A program made the translations under genes and the position numbers. Positions 23,038 to 51,559 of a stretch of 60,000 bases of DNA are shown piece after piece (within the stretch, counting starts at the first letter, position 1; every line of letters starts with the position of its first letter). This DNA is from Cristatella mucedo (Eukaryota > Bryozoa > Phylactolaemata > Cristatellidae): the NCBI GenBank assembly GCA_009760855.2, contig WPIO01000111.1, forward strand, positions 622,001 to 682,000. The letters are read 5' to 3'. A model generated the notes under the pieces. It was not told where the DNA came from, did no database searches, and worked only from the letters and a program-made list of their open reading frames with translations.

Positions 23038-23649
23038 TTAGTAACCGTCGCGTTCGGCTCTTTTGCAGTCTACTGATGCCTTCACGTTCAAATGTTTAAA
23101 TGTGAAATAGCTAAGGTGTTAAGCAGAATGGCACATCATTTCGAAGTGATTTGGGGAAATTGTAGAAAATATAATAACTTAGACAAGCAGTCGCTATATG
23201 ATCTGTAAATTGGCTCACTTGTGTTTGCTGACCGAGGCAGCACTAACCAATATACTAAAGAAGTTAGTTACAAAAAATTTTCACTACAGAATTTTCATAC
23301 CAGCGCTTAAAAAGAGGATTTATTCTTAAAGGATGGGCTGGAAGTTGCCCTACGTAACAAACCTAACTCTTTTTTGCACCCGCCGCTGCCATCGTACTTG
23401 CCTCTCACGTGAAAAGACTGGTTTGCAAAAGCAAGAAGTTTCGTCACAGATATAAAAAAATGCCAAAATATGCTATTGGCAGATCACATTCTGCCTGGAA
23501 GACAAATTCATTTCCACCAAGTTTGGTAATACAATTTAAAGTTATCTCCACTTGAAAACTCCTCAAAGCCACAAGAACAAGGTGATTGCTGCGCAAACAA
23601 CTTTGACAGTTTTCCACCTAAAGCCAAAGCAAATTTAGCGCTAGAAACA

Positions 23650-23828
23650 GTAGCCACTCGAACGTCACCTCAGTCAATAGAGAGAAAGTGAGAAGCATAC
23701 CTGAGTGTGGCGGGCAGTCGCAGAGTGACTAGCATGGAAGTAGCAGCTCAGAATGAGTGGAATGATATGCCACAGTCTAATCACATGGAGAAAGGGCGAC
23801 AGAAAGACAGAGAGACAGAAACATAGAG

Positions 23829-23866
<38 letters not shown>

Positions 23867-24140
23867 CAGTCATTGAGTAAGAATTGCGGAGGTGATTTCC
23901 AGTCTTTGACCAGTGGTGAAAAAGCTGCGGTCGCCAAAAATCCTTAACCGTAAAGGTGGCACGGCACGGCACGGGTGGCACGTTGTATTCCATAGTTGAC
24001 CTGTGGGACAAGGAGGCTGTTCGTAGTGTTGCATACAGTTCACAGCTAGGTATAAATAATGGAAGGAACCTCGGACGATGGTCCAAAGGCGAAAGTCAGT
24101 TTTAATGCTTTTTCTTTTCCCTGCTCCCTCAGACAAAAAT
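23650..24140 (-). mobile_element. Second LINE family, C-terminal fragment, interrupted by (AG)n
   Basis: On the minus strand, pieces such as VIRLWHIIPLILSCYFHASH resemble the F..RvI..WN.LP C-terminus of CR1/L2-type ORF2. A related copy (VVLSCYFHTTH) lies at 55.6-56.1 kb, and tatggaagtagcagctca-type blocks are shared. The (AG)n tract at about 23826-23866 splits it. Confidence 0.45.
23826..23866. repeat. (AG)n microsatellite
   Basis: About twenty AG units; the long ER/LS-rich frames across it are artefacts of the repeat. Confidence 0.95.
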
Positions 24141-24814
24141 GAAAGAGTAACCAGGCAGAAGCCCCGTTTATGTTTTTATTAATTCATAGTCATTAGCATG
24201 TTTTGCCTAATAGTGCTACCAAACGCAGCATGTACACTAAATTTTAAGGTAGATGCTAACTAATGACTCCGATCATAGTTATTTGACAAAGAAACTGGAC
24301 ATTCAGACGCTACATTAAACACTCAACGACGCTGTCGCGTTCGTATCTCGCAGGTAACTACAATACTTCTTTGAGACAGCGTTCAAGAGAGATTAGTCTC
24401 TTTTCTTGTGCTTTAAAACTCCCTCCAAAAGGAGTGTGACAGTACGGTTAGTTACATTTACTCTGCCATGTAAACAAACTCATGCAAGTATGACGCTTCG
24501 TTTAACATATTAAAGCAAAGGTCAAGACACACATTACCACCGGTAAGTAAGAACTTTAGCTTTCAAAATGCGCCGAATTGTGAACAAATAAGCACGAATA
24601 GCATGTTAACAACAACCAGCTAAGTGCACACGGTCAAAGGAAAAGGTGACCGGAACACATTCAACTTAAGCTGAGACTTAACTTAATAAAGGTCATTGCA
24701 GGGTGACACTGCAGCCGAAAGCGAGCTCCAGACTTTCTCACCATACGACCTGAAAGCTCGATCAATAAAAGATTTTAATTTAGCTTGAGAGACGGGCGAT
24801 ACGCTTATTATTGA

Positions 24815-25040
24815 GCAGCAATGGTCCAGTAGGTAAGGCGGTTGCTTTTCGCGACCTCGGTCCCGAGGTTGTCGGTTCTAATCCAGAAGTGGGAGATTCT
24901 TTAATGCCACTGCAAGCAGTGCTGATAGCCTTCACGGCTTTTCTTGTTTCTGCTAGCAGCTCACTCCCTGCGGACTCTCTTCGTTGATTCACAGTAGTTC
25001 CGTCACGGAGGATGTACCATCCAGCCGAATGACGGAAATG
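24815..25040 (+). mobile_element. tRNA-derived SINE, type B
   Basis: The head has an A box matching TRGYNNARNNG (tggtccagtag, then gtaaggcgg) and a B-box-like ggttctaatcc about 50 bp later. The body continues tgccactgcaagcagtgctg, agctcactccctgcggact and atgtaccatccagccgaatg. This is the reference copy for type B here. The minus-strand frame reading SGLEPTTSGPRSRK is the antisense of the head, not a protein. Confidence 0.65.
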
Positions 25041-25077
25041 CGCCATTTTGAGGCATGATGGATATTCTCTATTGCTC

Positions 25078-29296
<4,219 letters not shown>

Positions 29297-29602
29297 TCAT
29301 TCGTCATAGTAGCACACGGGTATTGGTACCCAGGTAATGGGCGGTCCCTCGATGACCTTGGCATCAAGGCTGCATACCGGATGCTCTTCGGGAAACCATG
29401 TGTAGGCAACGGGGTGCGCTGCAGCGCCATGGTGTGGGCCCAGTTCTCCACCTAGGGAAGCGACCTCACTGTCGTTCAGCACGGCAACCGGAACCGAGCT
29501 ATAAATGGCGCTCGGCATGTGTAATAACCCGACAAATATGTAAACAACAAGCGGCAGCCGGCTGCGACCGACACTCGCGGGCCCGGGCCAAACAGCTTGC
29601 AT
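29297..29602 (-). CDS. Hypothetical ORF, possible secreted or membrane protein exon
   Basis: A 101-codon minus-strand frame. Its N-terminus could be a signal peptide or anchor (RSRLPLVVYIFVGLLHMPSA), followed by VAYTWFPEEHPVCSLDAK and a Cys-containing end (WVPIPVCYYDE, then TGA). Immediately upstream on this strand is a CpG-rich block, as expected of a promoter. Overlapping frames compete (one of 82 codons starts farther upstream), and gtacca and gtgtgc near the 3' end could be donors. I do not recognise the family. It may be a real first exon or chance in GC-rich DNA. Confidence 0.3.
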   Translation of the reverse strand: MQAVWPGPASVGRSRLPLVVYIFVGLLHMPSAIYSSVPVAVLNDSEVASLGGELGPHHGAAAHPVAYTWFPEEHPVCSLDAKVIEGPPITWVPIPVCYYDE

Positions 29603-29995
29603 TGCGGTCGGACGATGCCGGAGATATCCAGCCGCCGTGCGGGCAGGTGCCGCTGGTGACGGTCGTTAGCGGTGCCGTCGTCTGCCATTGAGGAGGAAAC
29701 AGACTGTCTCAGCTCTTGGCGCACAGACGCACGCCACCGGCCAACGGCCTGGGCGCCCTGCGGGATTGGGCGGCGCAGGAGCCGGCGAGCGGTGTTGGGA
29801 CAGCGCGCGCGGGCGCTGGAGACGCCGCCGCCGCTGCCCGGCGGCGAATGAAATTAGCCGCGCGGCTTCGAAGATTACGGGGTTGCATACGTCGGCAGCG
29901 CATGCGAGGGCGCGTGCAAAGCGGCCACCGCCGAGTCGCACGCGTGGCTTTTCCCCAATTGCTCAGCCCGCGAGGGAGTGTGGCTCACCCCAATA
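29590..29995. promoter_or_regulatory. CpG-rich block (promoter-like)
   Basis: GC-rich and dense in CG dinucleotides (runs such as gcgcgcgggcgctgg), against an AT-rich surround. It lies directly upstream of the hypothetical minus-strand ORF. The many overlapping Arg/Ala/Pro-rich frames are composition artefacts. Confidence 0.4.
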
Positions 29996-30261
29996 TTATA
30001 GAATAAAAAATATATCGATATAGACGAGTAGTCTACGTATACTATAACTCGGCGAAGCGAGTCCACAGGCGATGAGCTGCTCGTGCTTTATCACTTCTTT
30101 AGTAAGAATTAATACCAACACGGGGGCGAATCGCAAAAAACATATTCAGGCAGCACACTCTCCCTGCAGCTGAAACATTAAACGTTTTACATAGGGCAGG
30201 TAATGACAGCCGAGATATCATTCGCGCACCGTGAAATATGGCGATTAAGAACATGCTACGT

Positions 30262-30860
30262 CGTCATCTACGTCGACGGAGTATAAAGGCTCCAGTCGCG
30301 CGATAGTCGGTCCGCTGCACTTCGGCCATCGAACGACGGCGGTCGGTCGGACGCTTCGGTCGGTGCTGCGCTGCCCATCGCGGCCGTGGAAAAAATGGAG
30401 CCTCGTGCAAAGGCGACGGAGTTTCTTCTAGTAAAATGCGAGCGCTCGTCAATTTTCTACGAAGCTCAGTCGCCGCCGCCGCCGCCGCCGCCGCCGGAGC
30501 AGACGCGCGTGCATCGAGGCAGCCTCTAGTGGTCGCTCCTCGAGGCTCCAGCACCTCCAGCGGCTCGCCGCGTCGGCACTCTTCGAGGTCTGGCGCGCGG
30601 CACCCTCGCGCCGCCCTCGCGGCCTGAGGACTTTAGCGGGAAGCCGCTGCCGCCTGTCGGAAGGTGGCGCTGCCAATGCAAGTTCTCGGCAGAATCGGCC
30701 TCTCGCTGTTAAGTGCTACTGCACGGTTGCTCGCGCTTTTTTTCACTGGTGGATGAGAACGTCTCTGTTTCGCTGCGCTTCTTTTCGCTCGTTCTCGTTG
30801 CTGGGACTCTCGCTTAATACCGGCCTCCGCTGCTGCTTGTATTCGGAAGCTCATTGCCGA
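30262..30860 (+). promoter_or_regulatory. CpG-rich block with TATA box; possible upstream promoter of the Deltex gene
   Basis: A consensus TATAAA at 30282-30287 (ggagtataaaggctcc) lies at the edge of a CpG-rich block. About 110 bp downstream, an ATG at about 30394 opens a frame MEPRAKATEFLL before a gtaaaa. A (CCG)n run at 30472-30497 encodes Ala, Pro or Arg depending on frame. A phase-0 donor at cta/gtaaaa would fit the first known Deltex exon, but the donor is weak and 7.3 kb away. Confidence 0.35.
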
Positions 30861-31394
30861 GTGTAAATTATAATAAAATTATAAATTATAATAAATACTG
30901 TCCAGCCTCGGTCCCAGAGTTCGCCGAAACTGTTTGAACCTCTGAAACTCAGGATTGCATCGTTGAAGTTCTTGATGATATATCAACAAAAATAGATAAT
31001 CGGACACAAACTATGCTGCTACGATTTAGGCAACGGTGTCGTCGTACGGAACTGTTGCGGGCTGCGTGCCACGCCGCAATGCTGCTTCGCCCCAGCCGGA
31101 CTCACATCAATCCACCCGGCCGACGGGCGGGCTGCGTGCCACCTTATCGAGGCCCTGCGGTCGGGGCAATATCGGCTTAATACTAGGCTCCGTTGAATTG
31201 CGACGGGTCAGCTTGGTCGCGTGACCTCGCTTGCCCTGCAGCGACCTGCTTTCCGCAAGTCCATCCGCGGTGCGCCTTCGCGGGCACTATCCGCTCTCTC
31301 TGTCCCTCTCGCTCTTTTCTCTCCTCTCAATCTTCCAAAACGACGGCTTCGACATCTGCACGCACGTACGCTCGCTTGCTTGCGTTGCCTGCGT

Positions 31395-31505
31395 ACAATG
31401 CAGTACTAACCACTAACCATTCGATCGTGCTTCCTTTGCATAAAATGTAAAGTGCCCAGAAAACGGTTTGGTTCTCTGAGGGCGCTATATCAAATGCATT
31501 AGCAG
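31395..31505 (+). mobile_element. LINE 3' tail fragment
   Basis: Contains ccattcgatcgtgcttcc, ataaaatgtaaagtgccc and the tail (ggttctctgagggcgctata), ending at atcaaatgcatt. This is a 5'-truncated copy. Confidence 0.7.
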
Positions 31506-31514
31506 TTTTACTGA

Positions 31515-31935
<421 letters not shown>

Positions 31936-32229
31936 CGCACACCTAAACAGCATGTAGCGAACGTGTGTAGGCTGCACTTTAAGCATTACGTACAGGCCAC
32001 TGAACCGAATGCTAAAGCAGCCGGATGCAAAGCAACCACGCTGCTAGCTCATGTGGACCTTTGGTTGCGCTCAACTGCAGTGGCTCTCGTTAGCAACGAG
32101 AATAGTGTAAGAATCTTGCAACTTTTGAAATTTCCGTACCACTGACTCTTTCATAGCTGTGGACCGACGGCGGCTTTTACCGACAGATCAACCAGTAGTA
32201 GCTCGGAACTGGTTAATAATATAATTAAT

Positions 32230-32356
32230 ATAATTTATTTATATAGCGCCCGAAGAGAATCTCTTTTCAGGCGCTTCACATATGCCTCGGGGCTCTAGCC
32301 CACGACCTCAGTCAGACCTTGGTCGGGGCGAGCACCGTAACCGCTAGACCAAACCT
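32230..32356 (-). mobile_element. tRNA-derived SINE, type A
   Basis: Minus orientation. From the right: ggtttggtctagcgg, the ccgaccaaggtctgactgag block, a B-box-like ggctagagccccg, the gaagcgcctgaaaagaga tail, then gggcgctatataaat and an A/T-rich end. Confidence 0.8.
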
Positions 32357-32729
32357 TGAATCACTGTTTCATGCAAGACGCACTCGCTTTCGAATATCAT
32401 AATAAGTAATAAAATAAGCAAATACAATAGGCTTCAGCAAGTCGCTCGTCTGTGAACTTAATCCAGCAACGCTATGCAGCATGCGACCTGCAGTGAAGAA
32501 AAAAGCAACAATATTGAAGTATAAGGGTCTTTGTAGCGCCCAAAGCGAGCTATATTTGCATCTAAGCAATGCACATATAGCGGCAGTGCTGCGGCGATCT
32601 CGGGTATTACCCAGCCGTCGGCGAATGTGCCGCCTGGTGAGAGCTCTCAGTCGCTGGCTGTTCAGCAGCACCTTGCAGCGGCACCGGACGGAGGGCGTTG
32701 GTTCGCCGCGGCACCGCGTAAGTATAAGT

Positions 32730-32880
32730 TGGTTTGGTCCAGCGGTTAAGGTGCTCGCCCCGATCAAGGTCTGGCTGAGGTCGCGGGCTTGAGCCCCGTG
32801 GCAAATGTGAAGCGCTTGAATAGAGATTGCGTTTTCTTGGGGCGTTATACAAATTACTTATATTTAAATTATATTTATAG
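32730..32880 (+). mobile_element. tRNA-derived SINE, type A (good copy)
   Basis: Plus orientation. The A box tggtccagcgg matches TRGYNNARNNG exactly, followed by ttaaggtgctcgccccga and caaggtctggctgaggtcg. The B-box-like gggcttgagccccg and then the 3' tail (gtgaagcgcttgaatagag, cttggggcgttatacaaat) follow, with an atattta-rich end. Confidence 0.85.
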
Positions 32881-32996
32881 CGAGACATCAGGCCGCCGCC
32901 CCGCTGCCCGCCGCTTTGTGCCAGCTGGGGGCTGTGCCTTGCCCGCCTTGCCCGCTCGCCGAGCGTGGACTCTGCCGAAGGCGACTAAAAAACTAT

Positions 32997-33135
32997 AAAT
33001 GCAATTTATTTGTATAGCACCCCAAGAGAACTTAATCTCTATTCAGGCGCTTCACATATGCTTCGGGACTCGTGCCCACGACCTCAGCCAGACCTTGGTC
33101 GGGGCGAGCACCTTCACCGCTGTACCAAACCACTA
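32997..33135 (-). mobile_element. tRNA-derived SINE, type A
   Basis: Minus orientation. The plus strand starts with ttatttgtatagcacccc, then gagaacttaatctctattca, tcgtgcccacgacctcagcc and ggggcgagcaccttcaccgc. It is the third type A copy within 1 kb and not an obvious tandem duplication, since orientation and flanks differ. Confidence 0.85.
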
Positions 33136-33347
33136 GGTCATTGCCAGTAAGAAGTCACTTGTAAGTTATATGAGAACATTGTACAGGTAAGCGTTAAAGA
33201 GAGGTTTCGGAGTGCTGGAGTGAACAAGCAGTACAAAAAAGAACAATTCGTAAAATGTGGCTGAGAAAATTCTTAAGAGGAATTAGTTGATTTCTAGCTT
33301 CTTTTCAAATTACATCAAGCAAGATGAACGCGACGTCATTCAGTATT

Positions 33348-33650
33348 AATAATAAAGTTAATAATAAGAACACACTTGATACAGTACCCTCAGAGAACTT
33401 TATCTCTTTCTCGGCACTTTACATTTGCTGCAAAGAAAATACGATCGAATTGTGAGTGGTAGCATGTTTGATAAACAAGATGAATAACATGTTTAGGGGT
33501 GACATGCACAGGGTCAGCATGCAAGTGTGGTCAGTGGCAGAATGCACAGCGTCAGCACGCATTGGCACATAAAGAACGAATCACAGGGACCCACTAAATG
33601 CTGTCATGAATCGGTGCGTTCTTAATTTCTATTTAGTTTCGGGAATAGAG
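33348..33650 (-). mobile_element. LINE 3' end
   Basis: On the plus strand it begins with an (AAT)-rich run, then ccctcagagaactttatctc, gcactttacatttgctgcaa, ataacatgtttaggggtgac and cagggtcagcatgcaag. It continues to the aatcacagggacccactaaa block next to the ORF2 stop. 5'-truncated. Confidence 0.8.
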
Positions 33651-35618
33651 ACTATAGGAGCTTTTGGCGTGGTCGGCAAATGACTTGAGTTGGCTGGAAG
33701 CAGCGACTGATAAGCCAGGGTTAAGACTTGCAAACATTGCATGAAGAGGGCTGCACACCCGATGGATTTTTATGCAAGCAAGCGCGGCTCGACTGAAACT
33801 CAGAGAAAAAAGGATAGAGCCAAATCATAGTTTTCACTCGACACGAACTCTGCAGCGCTTGTCGAGTGGAACTAAGACGTACTTTTCTCGTTGTCTACGG
33901 TCGGGCGGCGTACGAATAGGGCGGCGGTCCAAGCCGCCTCCCCACCGTAGGGGTGGTGGAAGGGCAACACCTCGTGCTTCCCTCTAGATCGGCCACTGGC
34001 TGCAGGCTCAGCCAATCGTCTTGATTCGGAGGAGCATATATTACGATCCGAAGCCTGATATTACGACCCAAGCTGCAAGCAAGCACTGTTAGTGCCTGCT
34101 TGTTCGGATAAGCTGATGATTTTGTAGGCTGCAGCGATCATGTGAAGGTATAAGTACTATGAACCGCAGATAATTATAAGTGAATTTTCGTAAAAGTTAC
34201 AAAACACAAGTAGCCTTCCTATAGTTGCAACGAAGAAAGTGTCATTGTTATATATACCTGTCTGCATTGCTGAGAGTGGCCTGGTGGATGAGACTGCAGC
34301 TTGCGTACATACTGATTTAGTAACCGTCGAATATACGGCTCCGGAGCACATATCATTGAAAGGGAGAAGAGTGAATAGCGCGTGTACACGCTGACGCACA
34401 AGCAAGAAGTGAAAACACATGGCAAGGATACAGCCACGAGCAGGCACGGCGGGCAGCGGTTGGGTGGGCGGAACAGCGGCTAGGGCGGAACTACGTAATG
34501 GCGATGACCCGCCCACACTACTACATTAAGGAAAATATTAGATCAGAGGCGTCTAACAATAACTGAGGGCTCAAGATAAAAGTCAATACTAAAATATTAC
34601 ACATGTAACCATAATTAATTGCAGAATATCTTACATCCTGTTTGTTGTACACAGCCGTGAATGCATTGGATAATCAGCCGCAGCCGGAACTGCCGTATCC
34701 ATAGTGTCGTTAGGCGCTTGTTTTTCGGTCTTCTGGCGGTTTCGTTTGTTTCCATCTGCCATAAGTACACGATGAACTTGAACATGAAGTTGCGGCCAAA
34801 GCGGTCGTTAAGTATTTAGTCGCAGTACTCTGTAGCTGATGTTTTGACATGTTTACAATGACGCTCTCGACTCTCCTTGCTCGATTCTCTTGCACTGTGC
34901 ATGACCGGGCGCTTGACTGCCGGCAGAGCTCCGGCGCTCGGCAGAGCTCCGGCCAGCCAGGCCTGTAGTAAGCCGCACCGCCGCGCTCTTACCTCTTAGT
35001 CAAAAACTTTTGCTCGACGGAGGATGCAGCGTTTTCCCCTGCTGTGACACTTAGCTGTAGTCGCCGCTCGAAAAGTAGTTGCGAGATCGTTGCTAGTCGC
35101 AAGTTGGCGGCCCGACAGCCTACGGAATCCTTTTCGTCAGCGGTTGCAATGAGCGCAACCTGACACTCCGTGGCGTAATTTTCTGCTCGCGGAGTTTATT
35201 GCAATTTGTAATCTAGTTCATTCTGTGTGGTCGGTGCGTTTGGAGCTCGGTTTCGTCACTGCGTAGGGGCTCGCACGCAAATGGCGGCACGACGGCGAAG
35301 AACGAAGCCGCCACGAGCGATTTGTAATGCTGACGACGACGGCTGTATTGTATCATAAGCTGGCAAACGCGAAGCGAGCGAGTGTACATACGGATGAAGC
35401 GGCAACCGTCGTGGAAGCAGCTCCGGAGCTCGCTCGGAGAGAAGAGAAAGAGCGAGAGAGCGAGTGGATAACCTGCGTACAGGCCAACCGACGCACAGGC
35501 AGAAAGTTTTTTTGCTGCAGGACTAGCAGGTTACGCGACCGCAACTGACCGGTTGCAATTAGATCCAGCTTAGTCAGCACATACTGTCCAACTGCAGCAC
35601 GTAATGAGGTGGTAGTCG
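33651..35618. other. Intergenic, GC- and CpG-rich at 34.9-35.5 kb
   Basis: The part from about 34.9 to 35.5 kb is CpG-rich. It includes a direct repeat of cggcagagctccgg near 34920-34950 and a short frame starting ATGGCGGCACGACGG at 35281. This could be a promoter or 5' exon of the Deltex gene, but no phase-0 donor that fits was found. A 119-codon minus frame at 34157-34516 is unexplained. Confidence 0.35.
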
Positions 35619-35686
35619 CAGCCCCAGCCGGACTCACACCACCTGCCCGTTGGCCGGGCTGGGTGGCATGAGTCCAGCTGGGGCTG
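35619..35686. repeat. Fold-back (hairpin) element
   Basis: Arms cagccccagccggactca (35619-35636) and tgagtccagctggggctg (35669-35686) are complementary with one mismatch. The 32-bp centre is GC-rich and partly self-complementary. The left arm plus spacer recurs at about 31090-31140 (gccccagccggactcaca, then cggccgacgggcggg), suggesting a small dispersed element. Confidence 0.65.
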
Positions 35687-35917
35687 AACAGCATTGCAGG
35701 CGTGACCACGCCAGCAGCTGCTGCTTTTCTCTGCCCGCTTGGCGACCAGAGTCCTGCTTAAAGGAAATTTTTTTGATTTCCTATGTACGATTTTCGTAGG
35801 CTTTTTTATTTTTCAATCGGTGTTCCACCTTTTTAGTTGGCTTTTGCGGCTACTGAATGCATGGAGTTTATGTTCATGCTGTCAGGAGGCTCAGAAGCTG
35901 TATCGAGGAATGAGGTA

Positions 35918-36080
35918 GCTATCTGCAGCAGTGCTGATAGCTATCTGCACCAGTGTGATAGCTATCTGCACCAGTGCTGATAGCTGTCTGCAGCAGTGCT
36001 GATTGATAGCTATCTGCAGCAGTGCTGATAGCTGTCTGAAGCAGTAGTATGGTAGCTATCTGCAGTTCTAAAATAGCTAC
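35918..36080. repeat. Tandem repeat of about 21-24 bp units
   Basis: Units of the form tgatagctatctgcagcagt are repeated about seven times with substitutions and small indels (cagcagtgct/caccagtgtg variants). Confidence 0.85.
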
Positions 36081-36662
36081 CTGCTGTAGTATGCCGGTGA
36101 TGCCAATAGCCGGACACAGACCCCGTAGTCAGCAGCCTGGATAGACAGACATTCAAGACATGCTTTACGTATAAAGAAAGATACTGACATTGTAACCCTA
36201 ACTGAATTGCCTGTTCGATGGTTTGCCTTTTGCTAATGGAGGGAGTTATTTTGCTCCGGTGTCATTGCACCTGACCGTGCTACCGTATGGTTACAGAATG
36301 AGACCGTTGCAGAATTGCTGGATTTTCAGAATGAGAAAAGTGTTGTTAGCAGCCTTGTTGCCTTGTTCTGCTGACATCTCCCTCACAGTCCATTGTGCCA
36401 CCACCCTTCCACAGCTTTCGTACAATTTTTGTTGTCGACTTATGTTTGTCAGCTGTTTTGAGCTGCTCATTGACTAGCAACTGTGGCAAGTCCTTCCTGG
36501 CACTGATGAAGAAGTGGCTCAGGTGTTACCATTACAGCACCAGTTCGAAGCTTCTGCTCATTGCATGCCCAAAGTACAGGCCTCTTCGGTGCTTGGTGAA
36601 AGAGGCAGCAAAGCGACTACCTTATGGCCGTAGTGGCCAGTTAATAGAGCTGCCAGTACATT

Positions 36663-37575
36663 AGTAGTTATGGACAAACCAATCGTGACTCATAAATTGG
36701 AAAGCTTAATGGACAAAATTGGTTCTGCCAGCATATCTCCTTCTGCATCTGTACGAAATCTACCAGTCTCCCTTCTACTAATCCTATCAAAGACAATGGA
36801 GTGGGTCGTGCCAGACCAGCTGAACTCATATATCGAAACTTCAAACCTTGCTAGTAAGTTCCAGTCTGGCTTTAGAGCTAATCACTCCACAGAGTCAGCA
36901 TTGCTTAGGGTATACAACGACCTACTTAGGAATGCATACATGGGTATAGTGTCTCTGCTTGTTTTGCTCGATCTTTCGGCAGCCTTTGATATCATCGATC
37001 ACCAAGTTCTTCTAGAGCGCCTCTCATCTCGCCTGGGCATCACTGGCACTGCTCTGCAGTGGTTCAGGTCCTATCTCAGTGGGAGACTCCAGAGTATTGA
37101 CGTGAATGGACAAAGATCATCTGAGGTACCTCTGAAATATGGGGTACATCAGGGCTCTTGGTATTTCTGCTGTTGTCCAAAGAGTCTACATACTGATGCT
37201 GTGTTCCCTTATCCTGGAAAAGTGACCTTTGGCTGCTGCTGATGCTGCTGCCTCCTCACTCTGCATCACCCTTGGAATTGGCTCGGCGACTGCGCAGTGC
37301 ACACTCTACATTGCAACTCTTGCGATTTTCATTGATCCTAGTGAACGACTCGCCATTCCTATGATGCTCTGGATCCTATTGATGCTTGCTGCTAGCCGCC
37401 CAGTCTATTGGGTTGCAAGCATTTGTAGCAAGTGTGCACTAAACGTCCTCGACCTTGGTGTGCTGCATTTATACTATGTTACTTGCCCAGCCTGCTGTGT
37501 TTGCTTCCTTTATCAGTGCCTTAACGTACCTTGAAAGACGTTTGGTTCTCTCAGGGCCTCACACAACGTGCTGAA
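36663..37575 (+). mobile_element. LINE reverse transcriptase fragment with 3' tail remnant
   Basis: A 190-codon frame from 36670 holds reverse transcriptase motifs of an L2/CR1-like element: LPVSLLLILSKTMEWVV, DQLNSYIETSNL, KFQSGFRANHSTESALL, LVLLDLSAAFDIIDHQVLL, LGITGTALQWFRSYLSGR and GVHQGS. The sequence breaks after GVHQGS (GVPQGS in intact elements) and the YADD region is missing. A tail remnant (ggttctctcagggcctcac) lies near 37540. It lies just upstream of the first known Deltex exon. Confidence 0.85.
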
Positions 37576-37715
37576 TAAACAGTGTTGTCATTGTTATCAT
37601 TTTTGTCATCAAGTCAGCTGCAGCCCCTTTTCATTGATGTGGTCTTCACTGCAGCATGCAGTGCTATGTCTGCCGTCGTCTGTTCGTCCATCGTCCTACG
37701 CGCTGCTTGCTGTAG

Positions 37716-49866
<12,151 letters not shown>

Positions 49867-50804
49867 GAGATTGAGATTAAATGAGAAAGTAGTGACTTGT
49901 TCATATCGTGGCATGACCTTGGGATGCTGCGGTTTACAGCAGCGAAAGCAGTGCGACCTAGCTGCACTCGCCCGAGTCTTCGGTGGAGGTTGATTTTTCA
50001 TCGCACTAGAGGATAACTTCCCAAACATGCAGCACCGACTGTTGTATTTGGTGCTGTGCTACTTTTGTACAAGCCTGATGTAGCGGCTCAAGCATATGGA
50101 TTTTCTTTCAACTAACTTGGCTCTAAGCGGCTCCTTAGGCTTAAATGAAGCTTCTGCTTTGACTGTAAATGATACATAAGCTGCTTTATACAATGCTGGA
50201 GTGGAATTAATTGGTCGGGTTACGGAAATATGGGCTTTTTTCTCAGACTGCATCATTTGTGTATACCAGTGCTCCACCATATGTGCCAATACCTTGAATG
50301 TACATTGTATAAAATAATAATGAATAGTCCAAGGAATATTTTATATTATGGAAAATCAGGTCTTATTGCATGTTACTGAATCGTGACCACATGTTCCAAA
50401 GAGGATATATACGACCATACATAAGCCTGTATATATATACAGCTATATCCCAGAGCATAAAGGCATACATTGTTTCTCGTTATAGGAAGTTGATCTAGAC
50501 ACCTTTTGTATGGCAGGCTCCATTCTTTGTAGTGTTTGTATGTCTCTCAGGGTTCCTAATGAGGTGGTCTCTGACGTCGTGCATCGATTAAATTCTATAT
50601 TGCGATTGTTCGCGATGCAGAACTATTCTATTCAGGCCAGGCGCACTCGTTTACCATTCATTCACGTTCACCGTTTACTAAGTTGACTTACACATGTCAA
50701 ACTCGGAGCAGTAGAAAAGCCAATGGGAATATACTGCCTAGTGCACACAGCATATTTTTAATAGGGCCCCTCCACAGAAAATCTGATGGACACTTTGACA
50801 TATT
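49867..50804. other. Deltex 3' untranslated region and intergenic
   Basis: Short frames only. The end of the Deltex transcript cannot be placed: I see no canonical AATAAA, only an AT-rich gtataaaataataatg near 50307. Confidence 0.4.
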
Positions 50805-51530
50805 ATAATAATAATAATAATGCATTTGATAAAGCGCCCTCAGAGAACTTAATTTCTTTCTAGGCGCTTTACATTTGCTGCAAAGTGATACGCAATAGAA
50901 TAGTAAGTAAAATCATGCTTGAAAAACAAACAAAATGAATAACATGGTTAGGGGTTACATGCATTGGGTCAGCATGCAAATGTGGTTAGTGGCAGCATGA
51001 ACAGTGTCAGCACGCATAAGCACATCGAGGACGAATCACAGGGACCCACTAAATGCTGTCCTAAATAGGTGTGTTTCAAGTTCCTTTTAAGTGTGGTCAG
51101 GTCAGGGGATGTTCTGACGCAGGTCGGGAGGGAGTTCCAGGCTTTGGGAGAATACGAACTGAATGCACGGTCTCCAAAGGATTTAAGGCTTGTATGAGGC
51201 ATTTGTAGACTATTGGATACCTAAAAGCTGGTGGTATGATGCTTGGTCTGGTGGAGGAGTAGATCTGAGAGATAGGCTGGAGCCAAAGAATGAAGTGACC
51301 TAAAAGTAAGCGACAAAACCTTGAAGTCGATCCCTTGACTGACTGGTAGCCAGTGCAGGTCAGCGAGATGTGGTGTGGTGTGGCGACTTAGATGCTCACG
51401 ACAGACAAGCCTAGCTGCCGAACTTTGCACCAGCTGCCATCGCTTGATCGCACGTCCCGGTAGGCCAGCAAGCAGTGAGTTACGGAAGTCAAGACGGGAA
51501 GACACAAATGCATGGACCAACTTTGACGAA
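50805..51530 (-). mobile_element. LINE, C-terminal ORF2 and full 3' end
   Basis: Best-preserved 3' half on the minus strand. It runs from (AAT)n at 50807-50820 through gcatttgataaagcgccctc, the acatgcattgggtcagcatg block, the LKSFGDRAFSSYSPKAWNS frame (50969-51202) and the FVSSRLDFRNSLLAGLP / LHWLPVSQGIDFKVLSLTF frame (51221-51520). 5'-truncated at about 51530. Confidence 0.88.
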
Positions 51531-51559
51531 ATAGCCTATAACGTGACATTAGCACTTAC

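Noticed and set aside
24821-24895. tRNA-like segment with A and B boxes
   Set aside because: It is the head of a SINE that continues into a conserved non-tRNA body; acceptor-stem pairing and a clear anticodon arm are not evident. The same applies to 42.34-42.45 kb and the type A heads.
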